Positions 5,537 to 12,652 of a DNA stretch of 15,727 nucleotides are shown in pieces. The stretch's first letter is position 1. Each line of letters opens with the position of its first letter. Location: NCBI GenBank assembly GCA_902496595.1, contig CABVBV010000035.1:1-15727 (forward strand). The letters run 5' to 3'. Made by a program: the position numbers and the translations under genes. The notes under the pieces were generated by a model. It was not told the origin of the DNA. It saw only the letters and a program-made list of their open reading frames with translations, and did not search any database. Source of the DNA: an uncultured Eubacteriales bacterium. GTDB lineage: Bacteria > Bacillota > Clostridia > Oscillospirales > Oscillospiraceae.

Positions 5537-6775
5537 TCACTCCTCAAAGTCCAGCACCCGGCGCATCCGGGCGAAGGTCAGCCGGTTGCGTATGGCCGCA
5601 GAGATATCCAGCACCTCGTCGGAGAGCGACTCGTCGATGCCTATGTCGGAGAGCCGGTATTTCCCGTCGAGGCCGCGGAACACCGCCGCGAACTCCTCAG
5701 CCGTCGGGATGTTCGAGACGATTTCGCATATTTCGCCCCAGTGGTCGACGATGTTCTGCGGCTCGAAGCCCGCGAGCACGTCGTTTTTGTTCTCCTCTAT
5801 GATGCCCTCGGCGAGCGGGCCGAACTTCTCGCGTATCCAGCTCTCTCGGAGGGGCTCGAAGGGCTTCGCCTTCGGCTTTTTGTGTATCATCCTGTGGTAC
5901 TCGCCCGCGCAGATGACCGAGCCGACGCCGACGCACTCGCCGTGGATACCGTGGGCGCCCTCGAACCTCGGCGGCTTCATCTCGACGAGGTGGGCGATGA
6001 GGTGCTCCGCTCCGGAGGCCGCCCGCGAGTTGCCGAGCATCTGCATCGACAGCCCCGATATCATCTGCGCCATGGTCATGGCCTCGAAGTCCGGCTCGTC
6101 GCCGTCGAGCAGCGAGTCGGCGCAGGAGACCATCATGTCCAGCGCCTGCTGGGCCATGCCAGCGACGCGCTCGCAGTAGTATTCGCCGGACGCGATGTGC
6201 GCTATCTTCCAGTCCGCAAGGGAGATGTGTTTCGACAGTATGTCAGCGACTCCGCTGACGGTGAGGAACATGGGTGCGCCGGCGATGATGTTGAGGTCGG
6301 CGACGACGAGGGCCGGGGCGGACATTGGTATCGACCTCTTGTGCCCGTCTATGACCACCGAGCAGACGTTTGCCGTGAACCCGTCGGAGCTGGCGAGCGT
6401 CGGGATCGCCACGAAGGGGATGCCCATGTGGAAGGCGTTGTAGCGTGCGAAGTCCATGAGCGTGCCGCTGCCGACTGTGATGATGACGTCGGGGCCTTCG
6501 AGCTGGGGTATGATGCCCTCGATGAGGCTTTTTTCGGAGTGCAGGCCCTTGGCCTCGAGGACTATCTCCTTGTCGGCCCGGACGTGTACCATGCCGGGCA
6601 GGTTGTAAGTATTGGTATCGTAGAGCACGGTACGGCGGCCGGTCAGCCCGCAGCGCTCCATGTAGCTGTCGAAATGCTCCAGGGCGTCGTACTCGACGAC
6701 GACCATCCTGGTCTCCAGCGGGTGTTCCCGCCCGCAGGGGCACTTACCCGAGTACTGTGCGCAGTCGATTATCAA
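5537..6775 (-). CDS. araM: sn-glycerol-1-phosphate dehydrogenase family (AraM/EgsA)
   Basis: A 412-residue iron-alcohol-dehydrogenase-type protein. It has VGSGTLMDFARY (101-112) for NAD(P) binding, IPTLASSDGFTAN (124-136, the G1P-dehydrogenase signature), and likely metal ligands Asp178 in VADILSKH, His258 in SGAEHLIAH and His278 in HGIHGECVGVG. Family members reduce dihydroxyacetone phosphate to sn-glycerol 1-phosphate. In Bacillus subtilis, AraM feeds PcrB to make an archaeal-type ether lipid precursor. The N terminus carries GKCPCGREH (10-18), a CxC motif upstream of the fold. The start is TTG at 6773-6775, set by the complete AAAGGAGGT site 6-7 nt upstream; no ATG is suitably placed. A LOG-family gene follows 7 nt after the stop. 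No PcrB-like partner is in the window, so the fate of the product is unknown. Confidence 0.88.
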   Translation of the reverse strand: MIIDCAQYSGKCPCGREHPLETRMVVVEYDALEHFDSYMERCGLTGRRTVLYDTNTYNLPGMVHVRADKEIVLEAKGLHSEKSLIEGIIPQLEGPDVIITVGSGTLMDFARYNAFHMGIPFVAIPTLASSDGFTANVCSVVIDGHKRSIPMSAPALVVADLNIIAGAPMFLTVSGVADILSKHISLADWKIAHIASGEYYCERVAGMAQQALDMMVSCADSLLDGDEPDFEAMTMAQMISGLSMQMLGNSRAASGAEHLIAHLVEMKPPRFEGAHGIHGECVGVGSVICAGEYHRMIHKKPKAKPFEPLRESWIREKFGPLAEGIIEENKNDVLAGFEPQNIVDHWGEICEIVSNIPTAEEFAAVFRGLDGKYRLSDIGIDESLSDEVLDISAAIRNRLTFARMRRVLDFEE

Positions 6776-6781
6776 GCAATG

Positions 6782-6790
6782 ACCTCCTTT
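6782..6790 (-). promoter_or_regulatory. Perfect ribosome binding site selecting a TTG start
   Basis: On the - strand AAAGGAGGT (complement of 6782-6790) matches the 16S anti-Shine-Dalgarno fully and lies 6-7 nt before TTG (6775-6773). It identifies TTG as the start of the AraM-family gene. Confidence 0.85.
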
Positions 6791-6815
6791 ATATCACTTT
6801 TATGCCAGTACAACG

Positions 6816-6844
6816 ACTTTACCACACATCCGCCCCGAAAGCAA
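6816..6844 (-). promoter_or_regulatory. Possible weak promoter of the AraM/LOG unit
   Basis: On the - strand TTGCTT (complement of 6839-6844), 17 bp and TAAAGT (complement of 6816-6821) precede the AraM-family gene by about 40 nt. Both boxes are poor matches, and the -35 touches the hairpin that ends the transketolase unit, so this is tentative. Confidence 0.3.
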
Positions 6845-6878
6845 CAGGCCGTCCCGGTATCCAGCCCGGAACGGCCTG
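6845..6878 (-). terminator. Hairpin after the transketolase unit
   Basis: CAGGCCGTTCCGG and CCGGGACGGCCTG (- strand, complement of 6866-6878 and 6845-6857) pair over 13 bp with an 8-nt loop. The one irregular pair is a G-U wobble on the - strand RNA but a C-A mismatch on the + strand. This favours function on the - strand, where it would end the transketolase mRNA 14 nt after its stop. The tail TTGCTTTCGG is a weak T-run. The strong T-rich stretch lies on the + strand side. Confidence 0.6.
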
Positions 6879-6892
6879 CTGTTTATTATTAT

Positions 6893-7840
6893 TTATTTCT
6901 TCAGCTTCAGGGCCTGCCTGGCCTTCGCCGCTATGCCCTCGGCGGTGAGGCCGTAGGCCTCGAGCACCTTCTCCGCCTTGCCGGAGCGCCCGAACTCGTC
7001 GTACACCCCGTGCTTCAGAACGGGCACCGGATTCGTCTCCGAGATATATGACGCAACTGCGCTGCCGAGGCCGCCCATGACGCTGTGTTCCTCTGTGGTG
7101 ACGATGCAGCCGGTCTCCTTCGCGGCGGCGTCGAGCGCCTCCTTATCTATGGGTTTGACGGTGTGGAAGTCCAGCACCCTCGCAGATACGCCCTCGGCCG
7201 CGAGCGCCTCCGCCGCAGCCAGCGCACGCTGCACCATGAGACCGGTAGCGCATATGGTGAGGTCGCCGCCCTCGCGCAGCTTTGCGGCCTTGCCCAGCTC
7301 GAATTTATAGCCCTCGACCGAGTCCGTCACGTTCTCGACGGCCATCCTGCCCAGCCTCAGATACGCCGGGCCGACATATTCGATGAGCGCGAGCACCGCC
7401 TGACGCATTTCGTTGCCGTCGCAGGGATTCACGACCAGCATACCGGGTATCGCAGACATGAGCGCGAGATCCTCGAGGCACTGGTGGGTCGCTCCGTCCT
7501 CACCGACGGAGAGGCCGCCGTGAGAACCCACGCACTTCACGTTCAGGCCGGGATAGGCCACGGAGTTCCTTATCTGCTCGTAAGCCCGGCCGGCGGTGAA
7601 CATGGCGAAGGAGTTGGCAAAGGGCTTCTTCCCGCAGGTCGCAAGACCCGCCGCGACGCCTATCATATTCGCCTCGGCGATGCCCATGTCCAAGAAACGC
7701 TCGGGATATGCCTTGGAGAAGCCCTTGGTCATCGTGGCTCCGGCAAGATCCGCATCCAGGACGATAAGCTCCGGGTACTTCTCTGCCAGCTCTATCAGCA
7801 TCTCGCCGTAAACGGCGCGTGTAGCCTTCTTCTCCGACAT
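6893..7840 (-). CDS. Transketolase, C-terminal subunit
   Basis: A 315-residue protein with the pyrimidine-binding (residues about 5-170) and C-terminal (about 190-310) domains of transketolase. Motifs seen are VLDADLAGATMTKGF (27-41), DMGIAEANMIGVAAGLA (51-67) with Glu56 as the expected thiamine-activating residue, and SHGGLSVGEDGATHQ (106-120), which is typical of the sugar-phosphate site. It forms one half of a split transketolase with the gene just upstream. Together they move two-carbon units between ketose and aldose phosphates in the non-oxidative pentose phosphate pathway, in the cytoplasm with thiamine diphosphate and Mg2+. The ATG follows the upstream stop by 1 nt, with GGGAGGT placed 8 nt before it, so translation is likely coupled. 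Length is normal for split versions. The split arrangement is common in Bacillota and Archaea. Confidence 0.95.
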   Translation of the reverse strand: MSEKKATRAVYGEMLIELAEKYPELIVLDADLAGATMTKGFSKAYPERFLDMGIAEANMIGVAAGLATCGKKPFANSFAMFTAGRAYEQIRNSVAYPGLNVKCVGSHGGLSVGEDGATHQCLEDLALMSAIPGMLVVNPCDGNEMRQAVLALIEYVGPAYLRLGRMAVENVTDSVEGYKFELGKAAKLREGGDLTICATGLMVQRALAAAEALAAEGVSARVLDFHTVKPIDKEALDAAAKETGCIVTTEEHSVMGGLGSAVASYISETNPVPVLKHGVYDEFGRSGKAEKVLEAYGLTAEGIAAKARQALKLKK

Positions 7841-7841
7841 C

Positions 7842-8678
7842 TCATTCCACCTCCCGTTTCGCGACGGCCGCGTTCAGCTCGGCCATCGCCTGCTCGAACT
7901 GCTCGGCGTTCGGAGCCTTGCCGTGCCAGCCCGCGTCGTTCTCCATGAAGGAGACGCCCTTGCCCTTCACCGTCTTCGCCAGGATGACGCTCGGCCGTCC
8001 CTTTTCCGACTTGGCCGCCGCCAGCGCCGTGCGCAGGGAGTCGAAATCGTGCCCGTCGGCTTTTATCACGTTCCAGCCGAAGGCCGCAAACTTCGCATCC
8101 AGAGGCTCGGAGGGCATGACGTCAGCCGTCTTCCCGTCTATCTGCAGGCCGTTCACATCCACGATGCCGCAGAGATTGTCCAGCTTATACTTTGCCGCGG
8201 CCATGGCGGCCTCCCAGATCTGTCCCTCTTCTATCTCTCCGTCGCCCATGAGTGCGTAGACCCTGTACCCTGCTTCGTCCATCTTCCCGGCTATCGCCAT
8301 ACCGACCGCTGCCGACAGGCCCTGGCCGAGAGAGCCGGTGGACATATCCACGCCCGGGACGTTGACCATGTCGGGATGCCCGGACATATGTCCGTCGATG
8401 CTCCTGAACAGCTCCAGCTGCTTCTCCGGGAAAAAGCCCCTCATGGCCAGCACGGAGTAGAGCGCCGGAGTGCAGTGGCCCTTGCTCATAACGAACCTGT
8501 CGCGGCCCGGGGCCCGGGGCTCGCCGGTGTCCAGCCTCAGCTCTTCAAAGTAGAGCTCCGTCAGAATGTCCATTGCGGAGAGCGAGCCGCCTATGTGCCC
8601 GCTCGCGGCGCGGAATACCATCTCCATGCCCAGACGCCGTCCGCGTGCGGCGGTGAGTTGCAGTTCTCTGTCAGTCAT
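7842..8678 (-). CDS. Transketolase, N-terminal (ThDP-binding) subunit
   Basis: A 278-residue protein equal to the N-terminal thiamine-diphosphate-binding domain of transketolase. It contains ASGHIGGSLSAMDILTELY (25-43), MSKGHCTPALY (64-74) and STGSLGQGLSAAVGMA (113-128). The ThDP/Mg motif opens with GDGEIEEGQIWEA (145-157) and closes at VDVN (173-176). The ATG at 8678 is chosen because AGGAGG (complement of 8686-8691) is 7-8 nt upstream and the protein then begins TDRELQLTAARG, as relatives do. An in-frame ATG at 8732 lies before the expected transcription start. It is the first gene of a two-gene operon with the C-terminal subunit and is active only as that complex. Its promoter faces the DegV gene's promoter across a 191-bp gap. 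Confidence 0.95.
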   Translation of the reverse strand: MTDRELQLTAARGRRLGMEMVFRAASGHIGGSLSAMDILTELYFEELRLDTGEPRAPGRDRFVMSKGHCTPALYSVLAMRGFFPEKQLELFRSIDGHMSGHPDMVNVPGVDMSTGSLGQGLSAAVGMAIAGKMDEAGYRVYALMGDGEIEEGQIWEAAMAAAKYKLDNLCGIVDVNGLQIDGKTADVMPSEPLDAKFAAFGWNVIKADGHDFDSLRTALAAAKSEKGRPSVILAKTVKGKGVSFMENDAGWHGKAPNAEQFEQAMAELNAAVAKREVE

Positions 8679-8735
8679 GCCCTTGCCTCCTGTCAGTTTT
8701 TCCATGCTTTGGCCGGGATCTTTCATCCGCACACC

Positions 8736-8764
8736 ATTATACCATCAGCACCCGCCCATTTCAA
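8736..8764 (-). promoter_or_regulatory. Promoter of the split-transketolase operon
   Basis: On the - strand TTGAAA (complement of 8759-8764), a 17-bp spacer and TATAAT (complement of 8736-8741). The predicted start near 8729 gives a leader of about 50 nt to the ATG at 8678 and excludes the ATG at 8732. Confidence 0.85.
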
Positions 8765-8805
8765 GGCGAACAGGCCTGAATGAGGTAGTCCTGTCAAACT
8801 CATGC

Positions 8806-8834
8806 TTGCCAAATTTTCAGCAATGGTCTATAAT
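8806..8834 (+). promoter_or_regulatory. Promoter of the degV-capA unit
   Basis: TTGCCA (8806-8811), a 17-bp spacer and TATAAT (8829-8834), with a predicted start near 8841 and a leader of about 30 nt carrying AAAGGTG (8856-8862). The two -35 boxes of the divergent promoters are 41 bp apart, close enough for shared control. Confidence 0.85.
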
Positions 8835-8869
8835 CTACCGGCAGGGAATACTTTGAAAGGTGAAAGATC

Positions 8870-9748
8870 ATGGAAAATAATTTCTCTTATCAGATAACTG
8901 CGGACTCGGGCTGCGACCTCTCGCTGGAAAAGTGCACGGAGCGCGGCGTCCTGCCGTACAAGATGCCCTTCACAATGGACGGAGAGCCGATGACGGACGG
9001 CATGACGGAAGAGAGTTTCAGGCGGTTTTACGACCTCATGCGTGCCGGAGGCATTGCGAGGACGAGCCAGATAAACCCGGATGAGTTCACACAGTTCTGG
9101 CGCCCGCTGGCAGAAGCCGGTACTCCGGTGCTGCACATCTCCCTTGCTGCGGCGATATCCGGTTCCTGCAACAACGCAAGGCTTGCGGCGGAGACGCTCA
9201 TGGAGGAGCATCCCGGCTGGGTCTGCCGGGTGGTGGACTCTGCAAACGCCTCTGCGGGCTTCGGCCTCGTCGTGCTCAGGGCCGCAGACAACCGGGACAA
9301 GGGAATGGCGCTCGAGGAGAACGCGAAGGAGCTGGAGAGCGTCGTCCACAACGTGAGCTCCATCTTCACGACGAACGACCTCACCTATCTCTATCGCGGC
9401 GGCAGGGTCAGCAAGACCGCCGCGGCCTTCGGCACGGCGCTCAATATCGTGCCCATCATGCACCTGGACTATGAGGGCCACCTCGAGGTCTGGCAGAAGG
9501 TGCGCGGCGACAAGCAGTGCTTCAAGAAGGTAATAAAAGATGTGCAGGAGCTTGTGCTCGACGCCGGGAATCAGACGCTCATCGTCTCCGAGGCCGACGC
9601 GCCCGAGAAAGCCCGTGAGTACGGGCAGGCGCTGGTGGAGACCTGCGGTTTCAGGGATGTGTTCTATACGCACATCGGCCCCATCATAGGCGCACACACC
9701 GGGCCGGGCCTCATCTCCATATTCTTTGTGGGCAAAGAACGGGTCTGA
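8870..9748 (+). CDS. DegV-family fatty-acid-binding protein (FakB-like)
   Basis: A 292-residue cytoplasmic protein with both halves of the DegV fold. The N-terminal half opens ITADSGCDLS (9-18) and carries the family's TSQINP loop (65-70) and SLAAAISGSCNNA (91-103). The C-terminal half has YLYRGGRVSK and ends with GPIIGAHTGPG before the last strand. In characterised family members (FakB of Gram-positive bacteria) these residues enclose a bound fatty acid and present its carboxylate to the kinase FakA for phosphorylation, so exogenous fatty acids enter phospholipid synthesis. No fakA gene is in the window. Many Bacillota encode several DegV paralogues that differ in lipid preference, which cannot be judged here. 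AAAGGTG precedes the ATG by 7 nt. The CapA-family gene begins 34 nt downstream with no terminator between, so co-transcription is likely. Confidence 0.93.
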   Translation: MENNFSYQITADSGCDLSLEKCTERGVLPYKMPFTMDGEPMTDGMTEESFRRFYDLMRAGGIARTSQINPDEFTQFWRPLAEAGTPVLHISLAAAISGSCNNARLAAETLMEEHPGWVCRVVDSANASAGFGLVVLRAADNRDKGMALEENAKELESVVHNVSSIFTTNDLTYLYRGGRVSKTAAAFGTALNIVPIMHLDYEGHLEVWQKVRGDKQCFKKVIKDVQELVLDAGNQTLIVSEADAPEKAREYGQALVETCGFRDVFYTHIGPIIGAHTGPGLISIFFVGKERV

Positions 9749-9772
9749 GCGGGAACATCCGGGGGGCTTTTG

Positions 9773-9802
9773 ATGTCTCACTGTGGCTATGAACACTGCT
9801 AA
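9773..9802 (+). CDS. Possible 9-codon leader peptide overlapping the CapA start
   Basis: ATG at 9773 opens a nine-residue frame, MSHCGYEHC, ending in TAA at 9800-9802. It overlaps the first codons of the CapA-family gene in another frame. Its ATG is 6 nt after a GGGGGG stretch (9761-9766), which is good spacing, whereas the CapA start has no ribosome binding site at normal distance. It may couple translation of CapA by reinitiation, or it may be chance. Confidence 0.3.
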   Translation: MSHCGYEHC

Positions 9803-10991
9803 GAAATTCACTCTGATCTTGATATTGGTCATAGCCGTGGCCGTGCTGGGCCTTCTGCTCTTCGTCCGACTTTCGGGCGCGGAGGAGCCGCCGGTCACGG
9901 CCGTTCCCGCTGCCTCGGAGACTCCGGCGCCGGAAGAGACCGCCGAGCCCACACCCTCGCCCACGGCTGAGCCCACTCCATCACCCACTCCCGAACCGGA
10001 ACCGGAGTATTTCACCGTCTCCATGGTCGGCGACTGCACGCTCAGCTCCTCGCAGCTCTACCCGCACTTCGAGTACATAATAGATGGGGACATGAGCTGG
10101 CCCTTCTCAGGCACGGTGCAGTATTTCGAGGACGACTACCTCACGATAGCGAATCTGGAGTGCAGCCTCTCGGAAGAGAAGCTCACGGGCCATACGACCT
10201 TCTGGTTCTGCGGCGCTGCGGAGAACGCGCAGATACTGGTGGACGGCTCGGTGGAGTTCGTGACGCTGGGCAACAACCACACCATGGACTTCGGCCAGAC
10301 CGGGCTGGACAACACCAAGGCCACGCTCGACAGCTACGGAATAGCCTACGGAGAACCGAACGGAAGCTATGTCTACCGGCGGGACGACGGCGTGACGATA
10401 GGGCTGTACTCGGCGAAATGGCTGGCCACGCAGTCGGAGATCGTCAGCGGCGTCTCGGCGCTGGCGCAGAGGGACGACATTGACATCGTCATCTGCCTGA
10501 TGCACTGGGGCAACGAGGGCAGCTACCGCCTGACGGAGAACCAGCGACTTCTCGGGCAGGCGGCGATAGACGCCGGGGCGGACATAGTCTACGGCTCGCA
10601 CCCGCACGTCCTGCAGCAGATAGACGAGTATAACGGCGGCTACATAGTGAACAGCCTGGGCAACTGGGTCTTCGGCGGCAACACCGCGCCGAGGGACAGG
10701 GACACGGCCATAGTGCAGTTCACGATAAAGCGGGACGTCGACGGCACGGTGACGGTCGAGGGCTGGGAGGCCATCCCCTGCCGGCTGTCGAGCACTGCGG
10801 CATATAACGACTACCGGCCCGAGCCCTACGAGGAGGGCACGGAGGAATACGAGCGGGCGATGTCCAAGCTGCTGGGCAGCTACACCGGCCCAGACCTCGT
10901 GGTCGACTATTCTCAGTACCACGAAAAGGACGAGGCCGCCGAGACCCCCGCCGTCGAGGCCCCGACAACGACAGAAACAACGACAGAATAA
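9783..10991 (+). CDS. CapA/PGA_cap-family protein, membrane-anchored metallophosphatase-like
   Basis: A 402-residue protein with an N-terminal signal-anchor (about 9-29), a Pro/Thr/Glu-rich linker with the repeat TAEPTPSPT (53-75), and then a PGA_cap domain (about 76-345). Family motifs are MVGDCTL (81-87), ANLECSLS (123-130), TLGNNHTMDFG (161-171), CLMHWGNEG (238-246), YGSHPHVLQ (270-278) and NSLGNWVFGG (290-299). These contain the Asp, Asn, His and Glu residues of a calcineurin-like metal site. The tail is Thr/Glu-rich. CapA belongs to the poly-gamma-glutamate capsule system of Bacillus, but stand-alone homologues are widespread and mostly uncharacterised. No capB, capC or capE genes are here, so capsule synthesis should not be assumed. 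It would face the outside of the membrane. The start is GTG at 9783 or ATG at 9789; an in-frame TGA at 9771 excludes anything earlier. Confidence 0.88.
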   Translation: MAMNTAKKFTLILILVIAVAVLGLLLFVRLSGAEEPPVTAVPAASETPAPEETAEPTPSPTAEPTPSPTPEPEPEYFTVSMVGDCTLSSSQLYPHFEYIIDGDMSWPFSGTVQYFEDDYLTIANLECSLSEEKLTGHTTFWFCGAAENAQILVDGSVEFVTLGNNHTMDFGQTGLDNTKATLDSYGIAYGEPNGSYVYRRDDGVTIGLYSAKWLATQSEIVSGVSALAQRDDIDIVICLMHWGNEGSYRLTENQRLLGQAAIDAGADIVYGSHPHVLQQIDEYNGGYIVNSLGNWVFGGNTAPRDRDTAIVQFTIKRDVDGTVTVEGWEAIPCRLSSTAAYNDYRPEPYEEGTEEYERAMSKLLGSYTGPDLVVDYSQYHEKDEAAETPAVEAPTTTETTTE

Positions 10992-11007
10992 GAATAGATA
11001 ATAAAGC

Positions 11008-11051
11008 ACAGAGAAATCCGTCCCCCGGAACCGGGGGACGGATTTCTCTGT
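11008..11051 (+). terminator. Long hairpin terminator after capA (probably bidirectional)
   Basis: A perfect 21-bp inverted repeat (11008-11028 with 11031-11051) has a GGAACC apex and begins 16 nt after the CapA stop. The + strand tail TTGAAAAA has few Ts; the - strand tail (GCTTTATTAT) is richer. It can insulate either direction. Confidence 0.85.
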
Positions 11052-11053
11052 TG

Positions 11054-11098
11054 AAAAAGCCTCTCAGAGCTTCGCGGCTGCGAAACTCTGAGAGGCTT
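11054..11098 (-). terminator. Intrinsic terminator of the maltodextrin operon
   Basis: A 19-bp stem (11080-11098 with 11057-11075) has a 4-nt loop and, on the - strand, runs into TTTTT (complement of 11054-11058). The only irregular pair is G-U on the - strand but a mismatch on the + strand, which fits a - strand terminator 30 nt after the amylase stop. Confidence 0.9.
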
Positions 11099-11127
11099 GG
11101 GGCAGGCTGGGGCTTCTTTTGCTTTCG

Positions 11128-12651
11128 TCAGGTTCTGAGTATCGCTATGGAATACCCCGGCAGCTCCAGGGTCTTGCCCGTGAAGCTGAGATCCCCGCCC
11201 GCGGCGCACAGCTCTCCGGTGAGCCAGAGCTCGGAAAGGCCCAGCGCCTGCATATCGAGGCTGTGCACGTTTTTGGAGGGGTTTATCACAACATAGCAGC
11301 TCTCGCCGTTCCACGTGCGCTTTATGATGCAGACGTCGCCTTCGCCGCTGTCGAGCACCTCGCTCTCGCCACGGGCGATCTCCGGGTTCTCGTTGCGCAG
11401 CCGCATCGCCGCCGCGTAGTAGTTCAAAAGCGAGGCCTCGTCCTCCAGCTGCTCCGCCACCGGCGGCTGCGGATACTCCGCCGTCGTCGTGCCCGGCGGG
11501 CAGTGGGTTATCTCCGAGAGGGTCGTCCAGTACATACCGAGCCGCTTGTCCGGATCCGTCGCCGAACCCGTCATGCCGATCTCGTCGCCGTAGTACACAT
11601 AGGTGCCGCCGCGCATCATGGCGAGCAGGCCGGCCGCCATCTTCTGCTTAGTCACGTCCGGGCCGAGGACGCTCGCGGCCCTCGCTGTGTCGTGGTTGCT
11701 CAGAAACGGCGCCGGTATCGTACTCTCCGGCAGCCGCTCTTCCAGCAGCTTCGTGACGTTGCCGTAGCTGGTGCCGGGCTCCTTCACGTCCGGGCCCAGG
11801 ATCTCCTCTATATACCCGCCCTTCTGCGACGTCGGGAAGAGGAAGAAGCTGTCGATGCCGGACTCGCAGTAGTCGGCTATCTCATACAGATCCGTCCAGG
11901 CCTCTCCGACGATATAGCAGTCCGGCTCCATGCCCCGGGCCGTCTCGCCCAGCCAGCTGAGGAACTCCTTGTTCTTCTCGACATTCCCCGTGTAGTAGCT
12001 CGTCACGGCGTCGAGCCTGAAGCCGTCCACGCCGATGTCCTCGAGCCAGAAGCGGAGTATGTTCTCTATCTCGGCCCTGACCTCGGGGTTATCCAGGTTC
12101 AGGTCGGGCATGGTGTTGACGAAGCGGCACTCGTAGTAGGCCCCTCCGGCCTTGGCGTAGCCGTCCTGCGGGCTGTCCGACCAGTTGTACCAGTCGCGGT
12201 ACTGCGAATCCTCTCCGGACTTTGCGCTCACGAACCAGGGATGCTCGTTTGAAGTGTGGTTCAATACGAGGTCGATGATGACGTCGATGCCGAGGGAGTG
12301 CGCCTTTTCCAGCATGGCGGAGAAGTCCTCGAGCGTGCCGTACTGCGGGTCTATGTCGTAGTAGTCGGTGACGTCGTACTTGTGGTAGCTCGGCGAGGGC
12401 ATTATGGGCATGAGCCAGATGCCGTTCATGCCGAGGTCTGAGATGTATTCCAATTTTTCCGCGAGGCCGGCGAGGTCGCCTATCCTGTCCCCGTCGCTGT
12501 CGTAGTAGGAGTAGACGAAGACCTCGTACCAGTTGCGGTATTTGTCGTCTATGATGTTGAGCTCCGCCTCGCGGCGCTGCTCTCCGCAGGCGGAGAGCAG
12601 CATTGCGAGTATGAGGAGCAGGCCTGCGAGCCTTGCCCGGTTCTTCTTCAT
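11128..12651 (-). CDS. GH13 alpha-amylase/alpha-glucosidase, lipoprotein
   Basis: A 507-residue secreted glycosidase. The N terminus KKNRARLAGLLLILAMLLSAC is a lipoprotein signal with lipobox LSAC and lipidated Cys22. It is followed by the GH13 barrel from about residue 37. The four conserved regions are present: DLVLNHTS (127-134), GFRLDAV (210-216) with nucleophile Asp214, GEAW (249-252) with acid/base Glu250, and FLSNHD (316-321) with Asp321. A C-terminal beta domain ends in YSIAILRT. The DSDGDRIGDLAG loop (51-62) is the usual calcium-type motif of alpha-amylases and related oligo-glucosidases. Tethered to the outer face of the membrane, it should cut starch-derived glucans into oligosaccharides for the importer encoded just upstream. 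Its ATG lies 1 nt after the permease stop, so it is the last gene of that operon. Exact specificity cannot be read from sequence. Confidence 0.93.
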   Translation of the reverse strand: MKKNRARLAGLLLILAMLLSACGEQRREAELNIIDDKYRNWYEVFVYSYYDSDGDRIGDLAGLAEKLEYISDLGMNGIWLMPIMPSPSYHKYDVTDYYDIDPQYGTLEDFSAMLEKAHSLGIDVIIDLVLNHTSNEHPWFVSAKSGEDSQYRDWYNWSDSPQDGYAKAGGAYYECRFVNTMPDLNLDNPEVRAEIENILRFWLEDIGVDGFRLDAVTSYYTGNVEKNKEFLSWLGETARGMEPDCYIVGEAWTDLYEIADYCESGIDSFFLFPTSQKGGYIEEILGPDVKEPGTSYGNVTKLLEERLPESTIPAPFLSNHDTARAASVLGPDVTKQKMAAGLLAMMRGGTYVYYGDEIGMTGSATDPDKRLGMYWTTLSEITHCPPGTTTAEYPQPPVAEQLEDEASLLNYYAAAMRLRNENPEIARGESEVLDSGEGDVCIIKRTWNGESCYVVINPSKNVHSLDMQALGLSELWLTGELCAAGGDLSFTGKTLELPGYSIAILRT

Positions 12652-12652
12652 A

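Noticed and set aside
5741..7051. A 436-codon open frame on the + strand opposite the AraM-family gene
   Set aside because: It crosses the intergenic hairpin and two unrelated - strand genes, and its translation has no recognisable domain. It is a by-product of GC-rich codon use.
7923..8783. A 286-codon + strand frame opposite the transketolase N-terminal gene
   Set aside because: It is a shadow frame. The - strand has complete ThDP motifs and a promoter.
9949..10008. Short tandem repeat in capA as a possible variable-number locus
   Set aside because: It encodes a Pro/Thr/Glu linker repeated about twice with imperfect DNA identity. This is ordinary for anchored surface proteins and gives no sign of slippage.
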